From: Pomacea canaliculata
Lineage: Eukaryota; Mollusca; Gastropoda; Architaenioglossa; Ampullariidae
Direction: 5' to 3'
Length of the DNA stretch: 64,000 bases
NCBI RefSeq assembly: GCF_003073045.1
Contig: NC_037593.1
Coordinates: 23,741,868-23,805,867, forward strand
Position numbers and translations under genes: made by a program. The stretch's first letter is position 1. Each line of letters starts with the position of its first letter. The notes under the pieces are model-generated. The model searched no databases, was not told the origin of the DNA, and saw only the letters and a list, made by a program, of their open reading frames with translations. Below, in pieces: positions 47,201-58,300 of this stretch.

Positions 47201-50200
47201 AGTTGACTTGATTTACAGTTCGAGTTCAGGCACCAGCTTTCTGACACCAGCCCTAGAGGAGGGAACAAGCAGAAAAAACACAGTTCTGTATACACAGCTA
47301 TATAGATATCTGGGGTGTATTTAGAAAGCACTTTCTCTGTGTAGACAATAATGTATCATTTGCTATTTTCCCCCCACAGTAGGTCAGACATTTACGATTT
47401 CTCATCACTAAGACAGATGGTGTTATTGGTTTGTTTTTAATTAAATAAGCACAATATTAAAATGACATTACATATCATTCAAAGATAGCTATCATTCTTA
47501 AAACAATTCATTCAGAACAGAGAGTAAACAAAAGTAGACGTGGAGAAAGAAAGAGTAAAAAGAAGATGGAACTAGTGAGGATATACCAGCTTCCTTTATT
47601 TGTGCTTGTATTAATAGTTTATTATATGTCTTACACAATATCTCTAACTCTAACGTAAACTGTTGCATCTTTTTATACTGTTCTATATTTCACAATCCTC
47701 CGAAAAATGTAAAAGAAGGTATATTATATTTCCATTTACATACATAAATTGTAATGTTTTGCTACGAAGATGATTGAGTCTAATACTTTGTTAGTATACT
47801 TTTTTAAAAAAAAAAAGAACTCTAATGTAGTGGTCAGAGCAGGGCATACACTTTCTCAGTCAGCATATAAAAGATATCTTTCTACAGCTTGAACATCTCT
47901 TTTTGAGTTTCAAAACGTTTCGCGTGGGAGTGAGTGTAAAGGGCTCAGGACGTAGAGCAAATTAAGTTTCCTTGATGTAAGACTCAAAGTTTTTTCATTA
48001 TTAACAGTGAAGTTTTGGATAATTCTCTCCTTTTACCTTTCTCCTCAATCTCTCCCTTTTATTCATAACCACGTTTTTTGAAATATGCATAAAATATTCA
48101 CACACAAAAGTGATAAAAATGAAAAATAAACATGGCTCCGTCTTTTTTAGGAAAACGAAAAAGAAATTTTTAGCTTTATTGTAATTAAGCGTTTTATTAA
48201 TAATGTGTTGATATACATCCGTAACAGGGGAGGATATTAATGGTAAATTTCATAGACATGTAGTGGACATAAAAGTGATGTGTTGATATATGCTGCACTC
48301 TGACCTTTCCAAGCTTTCAACACCAAGACCTCGCGGCTTCATGTTTCAGCAGCACTGAGTGAACTCGGGGATGATCAACACATGAACGATAGGGAAGGTG
48401 AGCGAGAGACAGAGAGAGGAGGAGAAGCGAGGAAGAGAAAATGATTTTATCAGGGTACATGGCTCTCAAAGGTGAGGCCAGGGTAGGGAGCCTTGAGTAG
48501 GTGGACGTAGGCAAATCATCCGACATGTCAAACATATGTACATCCTGGAGCGAATCAAATGGTCACAAAAGACGCTGCCGCAAGGGCAACAAACATAGGT
48601 GTTTCTTCTCTTGCCACGTTGAATAAATTAATAACAAAGCCAAATACTTCGCTTGTCAGCACAGAATACAATGGGAATGATGACGCATTGCAATGAAATC
48701 AGAATACATTTGCATATTAAGGATCGACATCTATCTGGTTATGAACAGAGAAAACTGTTAAGAATTTTTGTTAAAAAAAAAAAAAGTTAAAGAGGGTTAA
48801 AGGGTACTGCATGTCTTTTCAAATCTGAGTTCATTATCCCTATCATTATTTTCACGCGCTTGTTTATCATCGCTAATGTCTTCCTCACATGATCATTGTC
48901 TTGTACCCCTCACCTACCTCCGGTTAGTTGACCCTGACTAACCCTGTTATTCGTCCAGTTAATTTATTCTGGTTTGGATGTTCACCACCCTTTATTAATT
49001 GTTTTTATGCCTGTGCCACCCTACTTTTTCTTCATCGACTAACGGTCTCTTTTCTACTTCGCATACATACTTTACACTATGAATTTTATACTGATCGCCA
49101 AACCACTTTGCTTTAGTTTAGAATCTGCGTGAATCAGCAGCTTAGACTAAAACTATTTTATAAAACGTTTTTAACTAAATGTATTTTTTTAATTTAGAAA
49201 CTCAGCCCTGATGTCTTGTGTACAGTGTCGCAGGCCTATTGTGTTGATGTGATGTATCAACCAGCCATCTGTGTGCACATCAGACGAGGACAACCATATG
49301 TCAACTTGTTTTTGTCGGCTGTTTGGACATGCATGACACGTGCACTGAGTCATGAGTTCAGTGCAGGGTAGTTAATGTCTGATGAAAGTATCTTTCAAAT
49401 AGTTTAGCACATATTTGTTGACTTGGCCTCACCATGACTGCCAACTTCACTGTCATTCTTTTGATGCAGTGTCGTTAAGAAACGCGCTGTACTATTATTG
49501 TTGTTATTATTAACACTTCATCTTTAGAGATGTTCTGTATTACTGTTATTAATGTTTTACTCACTACTGTAGAAAATAAACTGAAATTTAGAAATAAAAT
49601 TAACAGAAATTCTACTCTTTGGGAAGGAGAAGGGAATAGCAGATATATTATAACAATGGCTTCTAATGTAGGTTCGATAACACTTGGTGATAACACTGTG
49701 GCGATAACACTTGGCGATAACATTTGGCGACAACACTAACACATGACAGTGGGCTGGGGGAGGCTCACTTTGTTACCTTTTCATCATAAATCTCTCTTCA
49801 CATGTTTAACAAGTGCACTGACATGAGTACGGATTTTGCATCATCATTTTCCACTTTGTTATTATTGAAAATTAGAAATTAATTGGCTTATCACAATCTT
49901 CAAACAAAAGAACACAAATTTCAGCATCACTTCTTGTGTGTAAAACTCCCTCCTCGCCCTAATCAAGAAAAAAGTTTAACAAACGATTAAAAATGAAAGA
50001 AAATGAAAAGCAACTAAAGAAAATAAAACAAAAAAGTTACAAATACTTCATAAAAAGTGTAAAAAGCTAATCTCATAATTTGGAAACAGTTTAGTTACTT
50101 TAGTAGAAAAGAACTATTAAGTACGACCTTAAAAGACAACAACAACAATATACTCAGCTAAAACAAAATTACAGCAAACATACTCACCTACAAAGAAAAT

Positions 50201-50219
50201 CAGGAAAAAAGACAACATG
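44239..50219 (-). CDS. Gene A: predicted GPI-anchored protein with two six-cysteine modules and a Thr/Pro stalk (243 aa)
   Basis: Not recognised as a named family. Exons 5' to 3': 50219-50189, 47252-47147, 47055-46916, 46560-46455, 46074-45971, 45609-45592, 45330-45232, 44774-44709 and 44300-44239; phases close. Exon 1 encodes a hydrophobic signal peptide ('MLSFFLIFFVG') ending in a phase-1 intron. Two modules follow with spacing C-x6-C-x14/16-C-x8-C-x10/7-C-x24/22-C. Each has a [RM]-Y after Cys3 and 'AC[DE]' at Cys5 ('ACDELSSLVL', 'ACEDRIDIARLV'). Next comes a stalk rich in Thr/Pro ('TTTPTPTPRPRPTT'), then 'FNGSSKS' and a hydrophobic tail 'STIVLTLVLYVWTRM', typical of a GPI-attachment signal. 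N-glycosylation sequons: NCS, NST and NGS. This predicts an outer cell-surface protein. The Cys pattern loosely recalls nematode DUF19/T20D4.11-like domains, but I would not assign it. A type I membrane protein with a very short tail is the alternative. A close paralogue lies upstream. Confidence 0.85.
45277..45312 (-). repeat. Hexanucleotide repeat encoding the Thr-Pro/Arg-Pro stalk of gene A
   Basis: Plus-strand units CGGCCT (twice) and CGGCGT (three times) lie inside the stalk exon. They are in frame and translate as alternating Pro with Thr or Arg. Unit gain or loss would change stalk length without shifting the frame. Confidence 0.85.
45860..45965. repeat. ~55-bp tandem duplication beside gene A exon 5
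   Basis: Two adjacent units share 'CTG(T/C)CATGTTTA(C/T)AGTACA' and 'GG.C.ATGTCAGAC'. The second unit abuts the donor site of the exon ending at 45971. The same motif occurs singly beside the matching exon of gene B (58217-58240). Confidence 0.55.
47253..50188. other. Gene A intron 1
   Basis: A 2.9-kb intron following the signal-peptide exon. Apart from the R2 repeat (48400-48731), it contains AT-rich unique sequence and a short run of ~17-bp units with 'GGCGATAACA' at about 49675-49735. No gene was seen. Confidence 0.5.
48400..48731. repeat. Dispersed repeat family R2, copy in gene A intron 1
   Basis: Matches 52255-52500 and 62930-63150 in the same orientation. Shared blocks: a GA-rich purine run then 'GAATGA/AAATGATTTTATCAGGG', 'CCTTGAGTAGGTGGACGTAG', 'GTTGAATAAATTAA', and 'ATATTAAGGATCGACA' (the last shared with the copy at 62930). 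No coding capacity and no terminal repeats recognised. Family unknown. Confidence 0.65.
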
Positions 50220-52254
50220 TTTAGACAGCTCTCTATTGACTGTATTCTTGAATTTACTATAATTGGTCTTAGTCCGTGAGAGAACTAAACGGCGATGTAA
50301 GTTGAGCTTTATGTTGACTATCTCGATGTTGAAGATGTTGGTAAGGAAACAAACTTCTGTCAGCATCAAGGATTCCTAGTCCTTCGCACCAAGCTGTCCA
50401 AGTAAACTCAGAAAATGGTCTTCGTCGTCCACCCTCACACCTGATGTGGCTGTCTGTAGCTCATGATGAGGAATGTCTCCTTAAAGCCGCCTTGCCGCTT
50501 CTTCAGCGAAGGGTGACGACGACAGGGGGTAGGTGGGATGGTAAGGTATCCACTTTACACCTCTAATTTTTTTTTTGCCTGTGCGTCGGAGGAGGCGCAG
50601 GTGCGCGCGCACGTGCTCATAACAAAGACAGTGGGCCCGATGTAAGCAAACAACGGTACGCCTCTTACCTGGGCATGGATAGTTGCACCACCATCTGATA
50701 TATTAATACACTGGTAGTGGAACAGACCTTTATGTGAAGTTCACGTCAATTCCTTATCAGTCCAGAGAAATTTATAAGAGTTCATTTACACAAATGTATA
50801 TGCTAATATTATTATAGTATGCTAAAAAAATATGAACTATTTCATTAATGTTAAAATTATTTACAAGTCTTGCATAATACAGACATTCTCATCTCTCCCT
50901 CTCATTGTCACCTTCTCTGTGTTTGAGTCCTTCCGCTTCAGGTGCCTTCTACTCTATGAATTTTTTCTGTGCCAGTCTTTGTCATTCACCTTTGGACACG
51001 TGACTTGCTTTCCGTCGCCGCTGGGACATGCATTAACCTGTTGGCCACCCAAACTTGCCAGACTTCACATGCCAAAAAAGTGTTCATTTAAGATTTCTAA
51101 TTGCTTTGCTATGCCTTTGCACCAGCTTAGCAAAAGTCTTAGAATTTTGGAGAATTATCGACAGTCGTCCGAAAGCAGTAACACTTTTTAGGAACTAAAG
51201 TTTCCATCATGCCGTAACTTCTTCTAAAACAATGCAGAGTAAATACACAATAGTATAGTGCAAAATGTAAAAAAAAGTAAAAATAAAGTAGTAAGAACAA
51301 GCAACACAACCCTGACGTTTTATTCTGTTTTAGGACACTTATAGCTGCCATTGTAAATTATAAAATGCAGCCAAATTATAAAAAGTAGCTAAATTATAAA
51401 GTTTAGCCAAATTGCAACAGACCCTTCACTCTCACTCAGCACGTCCACGCACACACTATGACTAAACCCTTTTCTCATATAATTATTCCCCCCCACCCTC
51501 CTTCAATAACAAAGGCTGGGTCCCGGCCCTTCCAAACCGATGCCTCAAAATATACAAATAGACTGCTTTGGTCCAGGTTTCAGTGGATTTTGATATCCAT
51601 AAGATTTGGAAAAGTCTTTTTTTTAAAAAATAATCCTCCATAGATTCCTTGACACCATGTGGTTGAGTTCAACGATGGACTGCCTCCATTTTCCGACAAA
51701 ACTTTGTGGACATCAGAACCCCCAGGGCGCTGTTGTACTTTTCCTCCCTTGTCTCAGGATGATGCGACAAGTCATAGTTCACTTGCCAAGGTTTTGGGTT
51801 TGCAGAACATGACGTGTGTACGTGTGTGTGTGTGCGTGCAGTCTTTTCTATGCTGCTATGCTTACCACCTTGGCAGTGGTACAACAGAGAATAGAAGTAG
51901 GTCTGCAGATGGTGTTCAGGTTTCATCTTCTTGACAAAAGGGATGACAGACCAATAAAAAACAAAAACAAGCGCAGCCAGATACGAAAACTATTTCAGCA
52001 TTTTGAACCAAGGTGAGGAGGAACGAGACACAGTGTAAGTTTAGTCGTCTTTCTGTACCTATATCTTAGTCGCTTTCGAACACTGTATAAATAGTACGAT
52101 GCATAAAATTATGTTTTGTTGATATTACACTTTCACTGACTGACCGTTAGCACTAAATCGCCATGTTCTAGCTGAACTAAATGGTCTATAAATAATAGAC
52201 TTTGTAGTCCTCCGATTTCATAATAATTCGTAGACGCACGCGAACGCACTGAAA
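50220..52254. other. 5' flank of gene A, no other gene recognised
   Basis: Presumably includes the gene A promoter and 5' UTR. A G/C-rich patch with 'CAGGTGCGCGCGCACGTG' lies at about 50598-50615 and contains an E-box-like CACGTG. No coding signature was found. Confidence 0.35.
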
Positions 52255-52500
52255 TAAAATGTAGCAGAGAGAGAAGGAGAAGGAGGAGGAGAATGAAATA
52301 CTTTTGTCAGGGAACATCATTGTCAGCGAGCGGAGGGAACTTCGAGTGTGTTGACATAGGCTAATCCTCCGACCCGCCAAACTTATGCACGTCTTGGAGC
52401 GAGTCCGACTGCTTTCAGTCTCAAAAGATGACAATAACTGGTTTATTTTCTCTTGTCCCGTTGAATAAATTAAGATCAAAGTGAAATACCTCGCTATCAG
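52255..52500. repeat. Dispersed repeat family R2, copy between genes A and B
   Basis: It has the R2 blocks: a purine-rich 'GAGAAGGAGGAGGAGAATGA', 'TTTTGTCAGGGAACAT', 'CTTCGAGTGTGTTGACATAG' and 'CCCGTTGAATAAATTAAG'. It lies about 3.1 kb upstream of the gene B stop codon region, outside both genes. Confidence 0.65.
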
Positions 52501-52819
52501 CGTGCAAATACTGTACTATAAGATGACATATGAAAATGCAATAAGGATAAATGAATGAATCAAAGAGGCACGCAACTATGAGAAATGAGTGTCGCTAGTC
52601 TCGATGACAAGAAAGAAAAGAAAATGAATATGCCGGCGTAGTCATTTTGGAAAACGTTTATGAAAATATCGGCTACTGCTACTGCTACTACTACTACCAA
52701 GATGCTGAATGGAGAGGGAGGGAAGGTAGTACGCGTCCATCATAGGTTTTCGTTTTGGAAAGAATGCTAGGGTCTGCAGAAGAAAAAAAAAATGGAGATG
52801 CCTGCTTGAAGTGTAGTCA

Positions 52820-53040
52820 GTCAGGATGTCGAAAAGAGTGTAAAAAAGTGTAGAGTTTTGTAGACAGTTTATGCTTTATACGAGCGTGTATAGGAAGCCA
52901 GTGAAGTTTTGCATGTGGAGTATGTCTGCTCTTCCGAAAGTAAGTACGTGTTCTTCTGGTTCGCCGAGACTGACCACAGAGAACTTCGCAAGAGTGAGTC
53001 TCGGATACAGACATCAGTCCACCTATACACGTCCTGGTTA
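52820..53040 (-). mobile_element. LINE reverse-transcriptase remnant joined to R1 sequence
   Basis: On the minus strand the sequence encodes 'HAKLHWLPIHARIKHKLST' with an upstream Arg-rich stretch. This is the motif '(L)HWLP...RI.YKL' found near the C-terminus of many LINE RTs. The adjoining 52968-53036 is the R1-family segment also seen at 6590-6672. Only this piece is left, and the reading frame upstream looks non-functional. Confidence 0.6.
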
Positions 53041-54737
53041 GATGTAAAACACTGTGTACTCTGTTGACCTTATCTCCTCCACTTTCTGTGGCCTTACTCG
53101 AAGCTCTCGCGCTGACCATCACTTCACTGTCCGTCCGACGTGCACAGGGACTCTTTGCTGGTCCACCTCCATTGCTACAACAAGCAGCAGACTCAGCACT
53201 CAAGCAGACGACGCGTGACGTAGCATGGTCATGACGTCAGGCGTTGCTACAGTCAGCGAAAAAAAAAAAAGGCCTCGACCTTCCTACGCGAACCGGATAA
53301 AATTAGCTTGAAATATGACGTCAACTGTCGTCTGCTGTCTGTCTATTGCCGGCGCGGCCCCAAGCACTGAGAGAAAGGCAGACACAGATACATGGCTGAC
53401 ACAAAGTAGTAAGACAGAAATATAGAATACAACACATGGTAAAATTTGCATATGCTTTACAACAGACAATTAAACAAGTAATAATTCGATCTAGATTTGA
53501 AGAAATGAAGTGTATCAAATGGTGAAGTGAATAAGAATAGAATGTCTGAAATTTTTGTCGGTAAGCTCAAACAAGAAGTGGTTACGCAGGGTGTAACGGA
53601 GGTTGATACTAGGCGAGAACAGTTGCATGAAAGGTTTGTAAAATATTAAATATTCGTCGTTATTTTGTTTCGAAGAAGTAATTATTACTCAGCATAAACA
53701 GCTCCATATATCCATATATTTTACTTCTGCTAGAAATAGATGCTGCACCACTACTTCTGCACTTATCTCCTTTTTAAAAACTGTCGAAGATGTCTCCCGT
53801 TTTACTTATAGTATAGCAGCATGATAGATGAAGTGGGTCCACTTCATAAAACTATTAATTTTTGTAACACCTACGACTACCCCCACCATTGAATCGATCG
53901 AATCGAATCGCGAAGCGCGGAAACCTATCCACACAATGCTGACAGGGTCAGAGGTCACTGTCCTGCCAGTGAGTCGCTGGCGTCAGGACTACACTACAAA
54001 TACCTCACCGTGGCACTGTCATGACAATTTACATTAAGGTACTGGTTGTGTAGAGTTTTATTTATGTACATAAATGGGTTACAATCGTACTTTAGGTCAG
54101 AAAATTGCCAGAAACACATCTTACTCCACATCAGTGACGGTATAAAACCTTGATGAGTTCTATTACATTGTGTGTGTGTGTGCTCGTGCGTGCGCGTATA
54201 GATGTGTGAGAAATAAAGAAAGAAAAAGTTGTCATCATGTATCAAATGTGCATTGTACACAGTTACTATTTGTGGTATATTGTACTCGTATGGACACGTA
54301 TTATGTTAGTGTGAGTATCCTGATCCCTGTTAGTGTATGAATAGCATGTTCCATGTGTGTGAGATTACCAGCTCCTTTACTTTTGTTTTTTATGTATGCA
54401 TTTGTAAATAAACTCATCAGCAATTTGTCTACTTTTTCACGTTAATCATTCTTGTTTTTCATTTCAGACGAGATTCTTATTTTCCTAGAGCTATATTAGG
54501 AAAGAGAGCCACGACAGATGTTCATAGCCTCACTTAAATAAAGAAGAGCAAAAAAAAAAATAAAATATAAATGTCATAGATTTTACCTCTGCTATATACT
54601 TAACACAATAACTGTAAATAAATAATGTTTGTATTTATTTTCTACTGGGAGAATTTGAATTACTCTTGTCACTGAAAGAATGTGTGACAGTCATACGCAA
54701 CCATTGATACTTTCTGCACACAAAGTCTTGGCTGCTG

Positions 54738-54738
54738 C

Positions 54739-54784
<46 letters not shown>
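54738..54784. repeat. (CAA)n microsatellite
   Basis: About fifteen CAA units in intergenic sequence. Long poly-Cys or poly-Val frames on the minus strand are an artefact of this repeat. Confidence 0.95.
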
Positions 54785-55363
54785 CATTGCAATGTCTTCT
54801 GCTTTCCAAACACAGGAGTAAGCAAATGAACTGAATCTATGAATAATAACGTGAAAGTAGAAGGAAGTTGCAATTAAAAAAAAATACAGATTTTGGTCCA
54901 CAATAGTGCTATAGTTCATGATATGCATTTAAAAAATATCAGGGACAAAAATAGTACAATTATTTAATCATATCAGGAATAAAATATGTTAATCAATATT
55001 GTACATAGTGCAGGAATGCGTCCACCACTGCTCTGACATACAACCTCACACCACCAGCACGTTCAAATTATAAATGTGTCCACACACACACACAAGCAGA
55101 CACACACACACACATGGAGGTACGCTCACACATACAACTTTGTCTCACTCCTCGTACAAATCTATGATAAAAATGAACAGTCTTTATGCAATGTTTCAGA
55201 GTGTACAGTAAATGATACATGCCAGTGAAAAAGCGACAAATGGAAGCCAGACTGGGAAAAATGGAAAGGTTACAATAACATCTTGAACAAAAATAACAAT
55301 AAACGATCCAGTAGAAATTGAAGAAACTGATGACAAGCTGTATTCCCGTGAAGGAGTTCGGAG

Positions 55364-58300
55364 TTAGGTGCGCGCCCAGACGTAGAGGACTAGGGTCAGC
55401 AAGACCGTCCATGTCACTGAAGACACTAGAACACATTAATCAGGCTATGTATGTTTTACTTAGACATATTTTTCTCTTTCAAAAGGCTATGTGCATCGAC
55501 TTATGTTAATGGGAGCAAACTATGTCCCTTTAAGAGATAGCGATCATGATTAATTATAATGATGAACTGCAATCAGCGTCTTTCTCGCAAGACTTGCTTT
55601 ACTCACCGACTTTGTTGCCTCCATTGCCTCCATTGCCTATGACACGAGGGGGGCTATTTCTGTTGTTGGTGTTGTCTGAAAGGAAAGTATTCACTGACAT
55701 GCAAAAGTTGAATTTAATTTCTATTGAGTACGTGACGAACAGACGCACGCACACACACTTTCTCTCATCCATCCATCCGATAGCTCCACAAGCCAAAGTA
55801 CTAGTCGATACTAAAGACAATAATAAACTAATATTGTTCTAGTTTCTGTATATCATTTAAAAACACGAACTTCTGTTTAATAACACAAAACGCATTAAAT
55901 ATTTGGCACGAAATATTATTGCCTACACATTCCCTCAATGACACTCAGAAAGTCACTGCATTCCCTAACAGTCCTTGATCAACATTGTATAGATGTGAGA
56001 GGCAGAAGGCATAACAAACAGCATTCAAATGTTCAGCACTTTGACACTGCGCTATTTTCCAAACAAACTGCACCGAAAAGAACAGAAAAATAGTCATGGC
56101 TGATAGAAACTGGATAAACTAAAAGTACGAAAAGCCCCGGATATTATTCTCAAAGCACAACACGAAATAACTCGCTAATCCCCACACAAGGGAACACGGA
56201 GACATTCTCACCTGGAGTAGTGGGCGCTGCTGTGATGGGTGGACGTGGAACTGTGGTGGTCGTAGTTGCAGGGTTCGTCAGTACTAGTATAAAGGAGGTG
56301 GAACATTTGCGTTATATTTCTCATGGTCATGTGATTATCCATAGAACTTATCACCTAGCTTCTTGTCTAGTGCTTCAAATGTGAGTATAACCACTGAAGA
56401 TCATGGCTAGCGAGTATATTCTCAAAGCATAACACGAAATAACTCGTTAAACTCCACAGAAGGGGAACAGGTAGACCTCCTCACCTGGAGCAGTGGGCGC
56501 TGCTGTACTGGCTGGACGTGGAGCTGTGGTGGTGGTCGTAGTTGCAGGATTCGTCAGTCCTAGTATAAAAGACGTGGAACATTACAATTCTCAAGGTCTA
56601 TAGACCTTATCACCTAGCTTCTAGTCTAGTGCTTTCAAATGTAAACATAACCACTACATCATAGGTCCTTATAAACATAAACATTAACACATCGTCTCAA
56701 TAGCTCGTAAGCATCGTTTTGGGTTTTCTTTTCTTCATGTGAGTAGTGCTGAAGCAACTGACCGTAACCGGGGGCAGAGGATTGGAAGGGTTGGCTAGCG
56801 TTACATGGAGTGAAAAAAAAAAATCTGCAATGAAGCCTCACTCCATAAACAAGTGTCACGAGAGAGGAATTAAGTATGCCAGCGGCGAGATCCGAACCCT
56901 TTGCCCAGCCTCCTTGTTGTGTCTGTGATGATCACGACCACCTCTGGGGGACTGGAGCGTCCCGTCAGGCAAACAGGAGGCACTCACCTCGTGTAGTGGT
57001 CATTGCCGTCGTGCTGGTTGTCGTTGTCGCTATCGTTGTCGAGCCCTGCCTAGTCGTCAGACTGGCCGTTGAAGTCAGTTCGGTGGTCAATTGCCATCCT
57101 GGGTGACAGATCAAGAAGCCATGCGTGGATTGCCAACAATTTTGATACGATGCTAATCAAAGGGAAAATAGATAGCGGTGTTTAAAACCATAGACACTAG
57201 TAAAAAGTGTCCTTGCTCAAACTGCTCTAGTCCATTGACTTTAATCACAAATATTGACACCTTTGTTAATTGGTGTCAGGAGTAATGCTCGTGAAATAAC
57301 AATAATACATAAACAATAAACTAAAATATTTTCTAGGCTGGTGAAACTAAAACAAAAAGCAGTCGAAGGCGTTGATAATGTGTAAGGCATTCCGGTAGAG
57401 ATTTCAATAATAATAGAAAAGAATCTGTTTGTGGTCGACTGTTTATAGAAAATCAAGGCCCACTATTGCTAATTAATTACATTGCCTACATTATTAACTA
57501 CGTTGACTACATCGATGCATTAACTGGCGAGCTTTACAAATTACTCAACCAAATGTGTGACAAGACAGAAACAAAATTTTTTGTCTACCTACGTGTTCTT
57601 TCTTTCTTCCATATTCTTTATCTACCTCTTTCTTTCTCTCTCTTGTTCGAATTTTCCGTAAATCATTAGTTCAGTTTCTCACATAACTAGTGAAAGCAAG
57701 AGTTCTTACCAACACAGGTAGAGTTGTCTGGAAAAGAAAGGACAACATCTTAATTTCTCCACTGACAAACTTTCAAATGCATGTAAATATACAGGTTTAC
57801 AAATGTGTGTAAATGTACAGGTTGATAAACATATTTAAATGTACATGATTTCAAATGTAAATGAACAGGCTGATGAAACAAAGTGGGATGGAGGGAAGAT
57901 AGAAAATGATAAAAGTACAAAGGTGTGAAGTCTTTATTTTAGCTTAAAGTGAGAATAATAAATACACTACAATTCAGTTTTATATCACTAACGCATGGAT
58001 GTATGTGGTATGTATGCGTGTGTATGTGTGTGTGTGCATGTATCCTCATATATGGGCATACATATTTGCGTGCTGTATGTGTGCACGAATGTTCACGTCC
58101 ATAACATTATATCCACAACCACATATAAATGCATGCATAAATCCATATTTGCACACGTATCCCTTCACACAGACCTATTGACATAGTATATTAAGAACAC
58201 ACACACACACACACACGGAGTACAGGCCGATGTCAGACAAACTCACACTGAAGTCTTGTCAGCTCCATGTTGACGATCCTGGCGATGTCACCTCTGTCCT

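Noticed and set aside
52817-53203. A 128-codon minus-strand open frame, candidate gene
   Set aside because: Its C-terminal half carries the LINE motif 'LHWLPIHARI' and part of it is R1 repeat, so it is transposon debris.
54635-54928. Minus-strand frames with poly-Cys or poly-Val
   Set aside because: They are artefacts of translating the (CAA)n microsatellite.
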